Assembly: GCF_036711975.1 (NCBI RefSeq)
Contig: NC_091971.1
Location: forward strand, 751,501-815,500
Source: Onthophagus taurus
Lineage: Eukaryota > Arthropoda > Insecta > Coleoptera > Scarabaeidae
DNA length: 64,000 nucleotides
Direction of reading: 5' to 3'
Each line of letters begins with the position of its first letter. Positions within the stretch are counted from its first letter, which is position 1. Shown one piece after another: positions 10,352 to 21,750 of this stretch. Made by a program: the position numbers and the translations under genes. The notes beneath the pieces are model-generated. The model was not told the origin of the DNA, did not search any database, and worked only from the letters and a program-made list of their open reading frames with translations.

Positions 10352-11133
10352 ATGTCGAAACATAACAGTGCTACTTCGCGGTTAAAACAGGATTATTTAA
10401 GGTTGAAAAAGGACCCAGTGCCCTATATTACTGCGGAACCTCTACAAAACAATATTTTAGAATGGTGTGTAAAAGAAAATGTTTACGTTGATGATTTATT
10501 TTAATAATAATAATTTGTAGGCATTATGTTGTGTGTGGTCCTGAATCTACCCCCTACGAAGGTGGTTTTTATCATGGAAAGTTGATTTTTCCACGTGAAT
10601 TTCCTTTTAAACCTCCTTCGATTTATATGATAACCCCCAGTGGACGTTTTAAAACTAATACTAGGTTATGCTTGAGTATATCAGATTTTCATCCGGATAC
10701 GTGGAATCCAGCATGGAGTGTTTCTACGATATTAACCGGCCTATTAAGTTTTATGATTGAGAAAAGTCCTACTTTGGGCAGTATAGATACAACGGATTAT
10801 GACAAAATTCAATTAGCTTTTGAATCTTTAGAGTTTAATTTAAAAGATAAACAATTTTGTGATCTTTTTCCTGATATCGTATCAAAAATACAGGTTGGTT
10901 TAAACATTTTTTTTAATTTATTGTTTGAGTTAATTTCTTTTTAGGCGGAAATAAAGAAAAGGAATGAAATACAATGTAATATTGAGAAGCAAACAACGGA
11001 GCAAGTAACTCAGGAGCCAAGTAGTATGCAATCATTTCTAACCAATTTAATTGTAATAATTGGTTTCGCGGCGTTTGCTTTTACTGTAAAGTATGTGATG
11101 AAAACCAGTGCTGCCGATTCGGCCTCAGAATAA
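10352..11133 (+). CDS. UBE2J2: Ubiquitin-conjugating enzyme E2 J2 (Ubc6-type, ER-anchored)
   Basis: E2 enzyme of endoplasmic-reticulum-associated degradation, tail-anchored in the ER with its catalytic domain in the cytosol. Three exons: 10352-10464, 10521-10893 and 10945-11133, 224 residues. The start MSKHNSATSRLKQDYLRLKK aligns with the family N-terminus. The UBC fold follows (WHYVVCGPESTPYEGGFYHG, FPFKPPSIYMITPSGRF), with the active cysteine in TRLCLSISDFHPDTWNPAW, the J2-type version of the site. The last exon ends in a hydrophobic anchor (FLTNLIVIIGFAAFAFTVKY). It is shorter than the human protein (about 259), with a reduced linker before the anchor. Phases join correctly, with TG|G reconstituting Trp at the first junction. 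Confidence 0.96.
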
Positions 11134-11783
11134 TAATAACTAATTGTGATATTTGTATTTTGATAATTTTTATGGTGTACATTAGAAAAAAACCTTTCTT
11201 TTCTCAAAAAAATTTATTTTTTTATCAAAAAAGAAATATACTTTTGTTTGGCTATAATAATGTAAAGCTACTTATTAATTAATAATTCTAATTTGTTTAT
11301 TGCACACAAATAATTACAACTTTGTTTTCTTTTTTAGTTCATTAAGTTTCAGATTGTATTAATTTTTCTTTTTTCAACTGCTTTGAATCTTATGTACGGA
11401 TGAATATCGTTTTAAGGGGATATATGGGGAAATATGTACATAATAATTAGATTTAATAAATAAATAGTGGTTAAAACACATTTTTATTTAACCTACAAAA
11501 GTTTTTGACATTTAAAACGGGAAAAGTGAGGTTATATCTATATAATTTAAAACACAAAATTATAAAAATGTATAGATTATTATTAATATATATAAATTAC
11601 ATTAGATTTTTATAAATACATTAAGAATATATTAAAAATTAGATTCAAGAATAAATTTGAATGACTTTGTACACAAAAAGAGGCAAAAAACCTTAAGTTA
11701 TAACAATCACAATTTAATTCTTTTAAAATGTTTTCTTCTTAAACTTATATTAAAATTAATAAAAAAGATCTTAAAACTATGTT
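11134..11783. other. Convergent 3' region between UBE2J2 and the glucose transporter
   Basis: Both neighbours end here (tail to tail). The stretch holds 3' untranslated sequence of both, with AATAAATAAATAG near 11456 on the plus strand and several minus-strand polyadenylation-like hexamers. A TTGACATTTAAAA motif lies near 11504. Nothing else recognised. Confidence 0.45.
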
Positions 11784-14439
11784 TTATTGATAAGACTGTT
11801 GTCTAAACAGCGTAGATATTTCCTCCATCGTTTTATTTTTTGTTTCAGGAACTTTGCGATAAGTAAAAACGACAGTAAGTACTAAAATAACAGTAAAAAT
11901 AATAAAAACGTGCGCCCCAATGATATTTTTTAATGGTAAAAATCCGATTCCAACGAAGAAATTTGCAATCCAGTTTACAGTTACAGCTAGAGATGTCGCC
12001 GTTGGTCTCGACGACTGATTAAACAATTCTGATACTATAAACCATGGAATTGAACCTGGTCCCGTTGCAAATAAAATTATAAAAAGCACCACTAAGAAAA
12101 TTGATAAATAACTAACAGCTTGTACATTCTACAAAGAAAAAAAGATATTTAAACATTTCATTTTAATGTTGTAAATGAGTCTTACATGATATTGAAGAGC
12201 GATTGATAATAATAATGTAACAATAGACATTCCACCAAATCCTATGAGTAATAAAGTTTTCCTCCCAGCCTTTTCAACTAATATTAATGAAATTACAGTC
12301 ATAACGACGTTTATAAATCCAATGGCTAAAGTTGCATAACTAGCTGCTTCTATCGTAAGTCCCGAACTTTTAAATATTTCCGTTGAATAAAAAATGACCT
12401 AAAACAAAAAAATTTAATACGATTTCATATAATTAAATTTAAACTTACAGCATTAATCCCACTAAGTTGTTGTGCTATCATAAGCACAATAGAAATAATC
12501 AACGGAATTCTCAAAGCGGGTTGAACGATTAATTCTCTTAAAGTAACTTTTTGAATCATTTTTAATGTTTGAGCTTCCTGTTGCATTTCGTCCATTTCTT
12601 GTTGAACTGATGGCGAACTTCTCAACCAAATCAATGCTTTTTGAGCTTCAGTTTGTTTCTGTTTAGTGCATAAAAGGTATTTCGGGGATTCTGGACATAA
12701 AGGTAGAATAGCTAACTATCAAAAAAAGAAATAATAAATTATTATTTCAAAAAATTAAACTTTCAAATTCTTTACTTGAAGCAATGCCGGTAAAGCCGTG
12801 ATTGCCAACAAAACTGGCCACATAGCATCATTTCCTAATATCGAATTGATCCCCAAGATTTGAGCGATTAAAATCGAAATTGTAATAACTAATTGGTAAA
12901 CGGATCCGATGGCACCACGAAGATTAACAGGCGATATTTCCGAGAGATACATCGGAGCTAATCCGGCATTTAAACCAGAATTAATCCCGATTAAAAAGCG
13001 CCCGAAAATAATCATTTCGAATGAATTCGCCGATTTCGAGACCCCTTCTAATAAAGCGGCCAAGAAAACTATGATGTTATTCATTAAAAGACCCTTTTTT
13101 CTTCCAAATGTATTCGCGACGTAACCTAAAAATAAATTTTGACGTTAATTTTGACATTTAAAATTTAAAAAAAAATAACCTGTTATTGCGCCACCTATCA
13201 TTCCTCCCACACAATAAATAGAAACCGTTATAGACCATATTAAGGTGAGTGCCGTTTCCGTTGGATGCTCACCATTTCGTTTTTGCAAGACGGACGATGT
13301 AAAATTCATAATTACCTATAAATACATATAAAAGGGTTAATATAAAAATATTTGTTGGTTATATTGAATGATTACTTCTTGAGGATTATTGATGACACCT
13401 GTGTTGTAACCATGTTGAAAAGCTGATCCTAAAGCTGCAGCTCCTACGGCTATCGCTAAGTTTTTATTGAAACCCTAAAAAAAAGTTGAAACATTTATTT
13501 TAACATTAAAAGTTTAATTTGAATATTTGACGTTTAAAAAATTTGGTGTGATAAATTAGGTAACTGTAAAGGTTGTATTTTTATATTGACTTCAATGTTA
13601 ATAATTTGCAGTCTTAATATGTTTTATATCCACATATTATTAAAAAATATTATAATTGAGGCTAAATCGGAATTAATTGTGTTATTTCAAATTCAATTTT
13701 TTTTATTGTCGTTTAAAATGTCAATTTGACGTTTAAAAAGAGAAAAATTACTAAAAACTTTTGTAGTGTATAATTTTTGAGGTAATAAAGAAATAATTTG
13801 AGACTTAATGTGTTTTATATCATTTATATATCATATTAAAGAATATTAAATTAAATTTAAATTACTATTTTAAATTTTAATATTTCTAATTGACGTTTGA
13901 AATGTCAGTTTGAAATTTAAAAATGAAAAAATTCCCTAAAAACTTTTATCACGTATAATTTTTGTGCTTAGTAGAAATGAAAGATGGAAATCCAAATAGA
14001 AATCGATTCGGTTTGTTAAATATTAAGCTCAAGGTGATTGAAGGAGGTCGTTTAATTCCACAAAATTAAGTTAAAAGGATCAATGGATTTGACCCAATTT
14101 TTATTGAAAAAAAATCATTTTAAATTATAAACATAATTATTTTAAGTTTAAATATTAATTATAACCAAATTAGTGACGTTAATTTGCAAAAATGAATAAT
14201 TTTCTTGGAAGAATTATTACCATTTAAAAAAAAATAACGGTTAGTTAAATATTTAGTTTACTGTATGTAAATTCTTTAAATTACTTTCTAACAAAACAAA
14301 TTATCTACGTTTAAAAAAAAAATATTTTTTTTATTATTAAACTAATTATACAAACTTTTGAACTTTTTTCTTCACTTCCACGTTCCATCTCGTAAGGTTC
14401 TTTAGATGCTTTTATTGTTGGCTCACCACCCTTACCCAT
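11784..14439 (-). CDS. Class I facilitative glucose transporter (SLC2/GLUT1-like)
   Basis: Twelve-helix sugar uniporter of the plasma membrane. Seven exons on the minus strand: 14439-14356, 13474-13376, 13315-13180, 13125-12776, 12715-12449, 12398-12186 and 12128-11784; phases join to 497 residues (human GLUT1 492). Signatures in order: GRKKGLLM in loop 2-3, GRFLIGINSGLNAGLAPMYLSEISP, PESPKYLL after helix 6, the QQLSGINA sugar-site motif in helix 7, GRKTLLLIG, GPGSIPWFIVSELF in helix 10, and the PETKNKT exit motif. The loop between helices 1 and 2 includes an N-glycosylation site (NFTS). The short first exon (28 residues) is split off by an 881-bp intron, an arrangement that would allow alternative N-termini. 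Confidence 0.93.
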
Positions 14440-17031
14440 TTTGAATTAATTAATTATTTTTCGTTTTAAAATTAAAGAAAAGAATAGTGCACGTGTTTTA
14501 ACCGGTTTTTCGATTTTTATTTAAAGCACCTACTATACGTGAAGCACGTGCCAACTCGGAACAAGTCTGGATATCGACTGAAAAGCGCCGAAGCTCATTG
14601 GATTACGTTGGGGGGGCTCGTCCACTCTTTACAGGACCTTTCCCCACTACAACAAATGTAACTACAGTTCATTCACTGTTTTAGATGCGCAAGATCAAAA
14701 AACCAGACATAAAAAAATTTTGATACGACACCCACCCATTTTTTATATCTTTTTGTTAGTTTTCGATGTGGAAATTTTAATTTAATTTATCTTTTAAGGT
14801 TCATTTACATAATCTTTGAAAAGAAGTTTTTTACTCTTTTTGTTGATTATAAAAAAATGTGTTTATATACCACGGCGGAAATTTTTATAGATTTTTTTAT
14901 AGAAATTTATCCTTGAAATCATGGTCATATAATCGATGCTAAAACTATTCAGTTTTCTTTTTCATGTATATATATATTAAAGATACATAGGAAAATTATT
15001 AACAGTAGTATTAATAGATTAGGTAATCTAATCTTTGTAGGCCTTGAAATAATCTTGTTTCAAAAAAGGATGTTAAAATTGCAAACAAAGAGGACACAAA
15101 AATAAATCATTATTTCCAATAACTTTAAAATTATTTATTTTAATTTATTTATAAGATTACCTTTCAGGTTAAAAGTGTCATTTTGACATTTCAAATGTCA
15201 TTACTAAATATGGTTTGAAACTTCCATGACGTCTTATTGACGTTTAAAATGACAATTCGGAAATGTAAATGTTATTTTGATTACTATATCATTTTGTTGT
15301 TTAAAAATATTTGTTTACCTGCATATTTTGCGAGTAATAAAATTTTTGGCACTATAGAAGCGAAATTTTTTAACAAAAATAATGAAGGTGGTTCACTTTC
15401 ACTTCTTGTTGGTCGCGTTGGTCACTCGCGAGTGTTAAAACAGAAAACCGGTTGGTTTGTTGAATTGTTAAAGCTGCTTGAGTCAATCTTTTGCAAACCA
15501 ACTCGAAAAAGAAAAAGTTACCCCTTCCAATAAGTCTCAATATGCGAAAGAAAATGAATTCAAAGTCTATTTGCCTTTCCCACCTCTCAATTTAATTATA
15601 ACGTAAACAATAACTGTATAATAAAGTCTTTGTGTTTACTTTTGTTCAACTCGATCATTGTTATGGAGAATCTGTGTTAAATCTTCTTTTTATTTATTTA
15701 TTCCAGAATAAGGGATTCGAAATTGAATCGATAAAGTGGCGTGATCTAAAAAGGAGTAATAAGAGAGAAGTTATTGATTTTTTTTTTATAGTTAATTTAT
15801 TTACGACAACGGATTTCCCACATTTACACAGTTCAAACGAAAAATGATAAGGTTTAATCAAACTTCCTTGCGTCTTTTACGTAGATAATAATTTACAACA
15901 TATTACATTAAATTGCGTGCACTACGTGGCCACGATTGCGTGTGGTCTTTCACGTCCTACCTGAGTTTCTCTTTGGAATTTTGACCGTTGCCTTTCGTTG
16001 AAACCGTATTATTCATATTCCAATAAAACAAAACAACATTGTAATTAATTATTTAGCGTTTAAATATTCCATTAATCTATTATTAATTAATCTTTATTAA
16101 TCATTAAAAAAGTTAAATTAAAACGAAAAACAATTTTAAAATTAATTTGACATTTAAACGTCAAATTTGACATAAAATAAATATTAGATTTTTAAAAGAT
16201 TATTTTAATAACTATTAATTTTTATTTACGAAATCTTTATTAATTCAATAAAATTGATTGAATTATTTTAAAAATGAAGTAATTTTCTTCTAAATTTGCT
16301 TTAAAGAAAATTTTTTTTTATAAATAGGAGTGAAATTAGCAATTATATAATAATATGATTTATTAACCAACAAAGAATTTAACTAATAATTATTTAAATT
16401 ATACAGTTGTAATTAAACGATCAAAAATATTTGAAATTTCTATTACCATTCTTGAGTAATTCTTAATTTTTTAATTTTGCGGTTTTGTTCGAATACAAGA
16501 ATAATTTTGACAGTTGTGAAGTTTGTTGCTAATTTAACAATAATCAACTTTTTTTAATAAAATATAAAATTTCCCCAGAAAATTTATTAATCAATTTCTT
16601 GGTAATTTAATGACAAAATTAATATTTTCGGAACCACAAAACTTTAATGTATTTTTTGGATTCATCACTGTGTGGGGGTTGTTATTTTTGAAGGTGACCT
16701 TTAAAACTGATGCAATATCGACCCATTATTGCGTCATCGGATATCTAGAAGGCTCGATGTCCACACCCATTTCTAGACCAATCACGTTTTAGATAGCTGG
16801 CGAGCCCCCCATAGCAACACGTGTACACAACCAAAAATAAACCTGTCTTCGTATAAGTCAAAATAACGGCATCTAATACCAACCACCAAAAAAAAACTAC
16901 CACGAAGAAGACATTTATTAAGAATCTTTTATAACTTATTAATATTATGTTTAATCACTAATAATAATATTTTTTTATTAAAAATTTTCCTTTCATTTAC
17001 GTCAAAACTTATTTGTAATGATTTCTTAACA
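14440..17031. other. Long gene-free stretch upstream of the glucose transporter
   Basis: About 2.6 kb without a recognised exon. 14460-14670 is GC-richer and holds two CACGTG E-boxes (14490-14495 and 14545-14550), a likely transporter promoter. Two further islands (15390-15530, 16650-16830; the second with another CACGTG near 16818) may be regulatory or untranslated first exons. TGACRTTT motifs recur at about 15175-15250 and 16140-16170. Short open frames here show no family resemblance. Confidence 0.4.
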
Positions 17032-17514
17032 TTATTTTTTATCAATTTGATATTCAGACCAGGCGCCAGAACCATGAACGATTGCCAAAAAAATTCTATA
17101 ATTAGATTCCGGCTGCAATTGAAATTTTTTATTCGCTTGTAAACATCCGATAATATTTAAAAAAACGATGCAAAGTAACAATTTTGAAAAGGTTACCTTC
17201 ACACCACCTTCAAACGACATTTCAAAAAGCACCACTTTACATATATCATAAATAACACAGTAATTATCATTCCTTTTTATCAATTTACCCAACTAATCCA
17301 TTACAAACAACAAATAATTCTCCAAACTCACCTCTTTTCTTCGCTTTATTTCAAACGTTCGATTTTCGTCGTTTAAATTGATATCATCACCAATATCGCT
17401 TAAATCTATGGAAAGTATCTGATAACGAAAACTATTTTCTAATAAAAATATATCAGATTGTTGTTCATCATTTAAATTATCTTCAGCTTCTTCATTCGTA
17501 TTCTCAATATCCAT
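17032..17514 (-). CDS. Small acidic protein of unknown function (two exons)
   Basis: I do not recognise this gene. Exon 1 (17514-17332, 61 codons) starts MDIENTNEEAEDNLNDEQQ and ends KRRKE at a good donor (GTGAGT). Exon 2 (17112-17032, 27 codons with stop) follows a good acceptor (TTCAATTGCAG) in the same phase, giving PESNYRIFLAIVHGSGAW and a stop, 87 residues in all. The N-terminal half is strongly acidic (NEEAEDNLNDE, DLSDIGDDINLNDEN), followed by a basic patch and a short hydrophobic beta-like segment. It diverges from SAE1 with a 485-bp shared upstream region. Alternative reading: the open frame 17221-17032 has a signal-like hydrophobic run (LLLCIVFLNIIGC) and might be a separate secreted peptide, but the spliced model explains the splice sites better. 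Confidence 0.45.
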
Positions 17515-17999
17515 CGATAACACTCAACGATATAAGAAAGAAATAAAAGAAAAATCACCATCCATTCGTTCTGATCGAATGTACGCTTTATTTGTATTTT
17601 TTATATTTTTCCATTTATTTATAACTCAAGTGAGGACGGTCAAATCTATAAATTGTCCTCTACAATTACATTTATTGGAGACAACATCTTTGTAGATCTT
17701 TTATTGTTCATTTATAAGCTCAACCAAGATGCCAATGACTTTAAAATAAAGAACATAAACAAATTTAAACAAATACTCCCAACAAATTTTATCAAATACC
17801 TTCTTGTTATCACCAATTTTCTTTTTCTTTATAAACATTTATAAAAGCTTTTATTTACGACGGAAGCGCCATCTATTAAAAAACTCTAAATTTAACAATG
17901 ATAACGTAGAGACCTACACATAAGAAATAAGCGTCTTTCTATAACCTAAAACCGGTAACACTTAAATTAAGTTTAAAAATCGTCTTTAAACAACAAATA
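17515..17999. other. Divergent upstream region between the small acidic gene and SAE1
   Basis: Head-to-head spacer of 485 bp, probably containing both promoters. AT-rich; an open frame at 17653-17844 has no coding character. The sequence around 17860 (GGAAGCGCCATCT) resembles motifs near other promoters in the window. Confidence 0.4.
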
Positions 18000-19165
18000 A
18001 TGGGTGAAAAACAATTATCTTCCGTTGAAACTGAGTTATACGATCGTCAAATTCGTTTATGGGGAATTGAATCTCAAGAGAAGTAATACTAAATTTAATT
18101 TACAACTAACATAACCTAAAAATAATTTTTTTAACGTTAATTTTTTAGATTGCGCGCCGCTAATGTTCTTTTACTTGGAGTGAAAGGTTTAGGATCGGAA
18201 GTTACTAAAAATATAGTTCTTTCCGGAATAAATGCGCTTACAATAGCCGATGACGAACTTGTAACTGAACATGATTTAGCCGTAAATTTTCTCTTAACAC
18301 CGGATTGTCTTGGGAAAAAGTTATCAGAATCAATCTTATTAAAGGCGCAAGCTCTTAATCCACTTGTAAAATTATCCGTTGAAAGTAACATTAACGATAA
18401 AAAAGAGGATTATTTTAAAAACTTTCAAATTGTTGTTGCTACGGGTTTACAAATGAAACAGATTTTAACGATTTCCGAATGGTGTAGAAAAAATAAGGTT
18501 AAATTTATTTGTGGAGATGTTTTTGGAATGTTTGGTTGTACAATTTCTGATTTACAAGACCATGATTATTACGAGTATGTTTAACAAAAGCTAAATAATT
18601 AATTTTTTAATTATTTTTTGTTGATTTTGTTAGGGATCGGGTAAAATTACCTAAAAAGAGAGCACACAGTGGTAAATCTGTTGATGCCGAGATGACAACC
18701 GTGAAAATACATGCGCTCATTAAATACCCCAGTTTGAAAAGGGTGTTGAAATATCCCGAAGATGGGAAACCAAAAAAATGTCGAAATATTTACTTTTATT
18801 TAATGCTAGGTATTATTACACGTAATTTTTTCTTCATTTTTAATATAATGCCCTTTTTAGCTTTACTTGAATTTAGGGATAAGTTCAATAGAAATGTTTC
18901 CCGCTCAAAACAAGATGAAGATGTAAATGAGTTGAAAAAAATGTTTGAGTCCTTAGCAAAAAAATATGAAATAGATTCTAATAAGTTGGATGAAAATGTT
19001 TTCGAGTTGCTTTTTGGCGAAGTGGTTCCCATTTGTTCTGTTGTTGGGGGAGTTATTGCCCAAGAAGTAATTAAAGCCGTTTCAGGGAAAGAAGTTCCAA
19101 TTAATAACGTTTTTATTTTGAATCCATTAAATTATTCTGGTAAAGAAGAAACTATTTGTAATTAA
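18000..19165 (+). CDS. SAE1: SUMO-activating enzyme subunit 1 (Aos1)
   Basis: Non-catalytic half of the SUMO E1; with UBA2 it adenylates SUMO in the nucleus. Four exons: 18000-18082, 18149-18574, 18634-18809 and 18861-19165, predicted 329 residues (human 346). The start MGEKQLSSVETELYDRQIRL matches the family, followed by the ThiF Rossmann motif VLLLGVKGLGSE, the FICGDVFGMFG strand and, near the end, VVPICSVVGGVIAQEVIKA, the conserved E1 helix. The last intron (18810-18860) is only 51 bp, a multiple of three without a stop, so a retained-intron transcript would stay in frame and insert 17 residues after FYLML. I favour splicing because the insert is hydrophobic and absent from the family. Confidence 0.95.
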
Positions 19166-21750
19166 ATAAGAATTATGTCTTAATTAAACATTTTCTAATA
19201 AAAATATGTCAATAACATAATTGTTTTTGTTACAATTAAATCTCATAAACGAGGATGTTGGCAAATTGTCTTGGTATCTTATTATGTGGATTGAAGTGAC
19301 CAAACCATTTGTAACTTTAAAATTGTTGGAATTATGACAGTTCATAATTGACAAGATCAGTTTTTAGGTTAGATTTAAAAAGCTATTCCTGAAAATAAGT
19401 TAATTTTCTAAAAAAAAGTGATTTTAATTTGTTTGGTATTGTAGCATGTTCTTTGAAAGATATTATTTAAATTATATTTATTCGTTTTAAGGATTTGAAT
19501 TTATACTTACCACCACCATATTCTCAATAGATGTCTCTACTTGCAATGAAAAGCTCATACGCTCACACATGTTAAACTTCGAAAGTATATTGTACTTTTA
19601 AAGAAACATCAAGAATTTATTGTGTTTTAAGAAAAACTATGATTTAAAAATGAATTAAAAGCATTAATTTAATTAAAACGCTCCATTTCTCTGCTTATAG
19701 ATGGCGCTAGCTAATTTACCTGAATTTTCACATTCTGAAAAACGGTCGAATTGTAAATGTTTTATTTCTTTTACTTATTTGAAACGCATTATGAATTATA
19801 TATTAATTGATCAGAGGATTTCAATTTTATGATATCTGCCATTATAACCATCGTACCCGGAGATGGTTGGTAACACTAGCCGATTGGCAACATTGAAATT
19901 TTTCAAAAATCTTTATGTTGAGATTAAATTTCTCATTAATTCACCTTTTATTGATACATTGACTTGTATTAATCAAGAAAAAGAAGTAAAACTAATTATT
20001 GAATAAAAAGTGCTCAGTCAAAATCTAATCTAAGGATTTATTAGTGAAAACGCAGAATCTTCCGTTTTAAATAAAAACGTTTCGGCGTCGACAAAAATCG
20101 TGTTTGTGTATCAAGAACAGACATATCAACAATTCTCTTTTTATTATTGACACTATTTAACATTTGCGATATCATCTCTGATTCGTACGGGCAGAAAACG
20201 GTTTTGGGCGAAGGAGAGCGCGCGCGAATGGGGAAGGAAAAATCGGGATTTCGTCGTCGATTTTTATCGTATTAAAGAGAAAAATATATATAATAATAGG
20301 AGAGACGTAGCACAATTGTATAACAATAACAACGCAAGTTTTTTTTTGAGGTATTATTGCATATAATCCTTTAAAAAAATTATATTCCGTCTTCGATAAA
20401 TTATTAAATACAACACGTAAAGTCAACTCATATCGTTTTTATTACAAAAATTAGTAAATAATCGTTCGTATAGTTAACGTGAAATCAAAATTTAATTCAT
20501 ATTATCACTTTTAAATATAAATTTGTAAATATAGTTGCCTATACGAACGTTATTTGAGGGCGCATTATTTTACGAGTTGACTGTACAAGGGGATGGTCAT
20601 AATCTTGTTTATCTTTTTTTGGGGAAAAAATTGTGAAGGGGCAGTTTGGTGGAAAAAAAGTAAATTGTACGTAATTATAATAATAATAATAATAATAAAT
20701 CCGTCATCGTCAATCAACATAGTCCTTAAAATAATCGCTTCAATATTTATATATATGTAGGTTATTCTTAAGACTAGTTGTTCTGTATGTTTTTTATATG
20801 TACATATTCATTTATATATATAAATAATACATAATATAATTATTAGAAAGAAGAGCCTAAAAGCAACTCAAGTATGTGTGTGTGCAACTGTATATTTTTT
20901 TATTATACAGAACAATATTTACCTATAAATAATAACTTAATGGTAATAAGAAAATCTATTTTCGATGATTTTAAAACAGAAAAAATTGATTTACAATATC
21001 TATAAGAGAATAATTAAATCCTTTGACAAAATATGGGTCCGGTTCTTTTAGCCTTTACCCATTTATCTTATCAAAAACATTTTTTTAATTCAGCAAACAA
21101 TGTATTGATTACGACATAGAAAACTTACAAAACAGACCCAGCACTTTTTTTTTAAATAAGGTTAATAATAATACATTATAAAATATATAATTAGATCTGT
21201 AAATATATATTTATTTATATTTAAAATGAATATAATAAAAATATAAGGGATTTTGACAGGTGAGAAGAAAGGATAACAATACCTTGTTTGCTAGAACCAA
21301 AAAAATATAATTATTACTTTTTATTTTTCATATTATGTAAAAACCAACCAATAATAATCTATAATAATCATCACTTATTTAATAATAATTTTTTCAGTCC
21401 ATGATTTTCCACACGGTTCACAGGGCACCTCTTATTATATCATTCATTACAAGTTGATGTCAAAGTTGATTTTTACTTATTTTTTTTTTGTAGATGTTGG
21501 TTGTTGTTTTGTTGGGTCGTTCCATCCCGCACTATTCTACTTTTTTTTCGATTTTTTTTGTCCAAACTTTTATTGTATATTTTTAATTGTATATAATATT
21601 TATATATATATAATATAAACAATTGTATAAATTTTAACTAAGAGTTTCTTTTTTTTTTAGGTTACAATCACTTTCATCAATTCACTTAAAGTCTTATCAT
21701 CAATTTACTTTTTTTATTAGGTCTTATATAAAGGCCATTGTTACGAAACA
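19166..21750. other. Convergent region: SAE1 3' end and probable long 3' UTR of eIF4G
   Basis: About 2.6 kb between two genes that end towards each other. SAE1's AATAAAAATATG signal is near 19198. The part from 21750 down to about 20900 is very AT-rich and probably eIF4G 3' untranslated sequence, with Pumilio-like TGTAAATA on the plus strand only. An (AAT)n run lies at 20677-20699. A GC-rich patch (20180-20260, including GCGCGCGCG) stands out but shows no gene. Confidence 0.4.

Noticed and set aside
10200-10385. 61-codon open frame overlapping the start of UBE2J2
   Set aside because: It is out of frame with UBE2J2, lacks family resemblance, and covers that gene's promoter and first codons.
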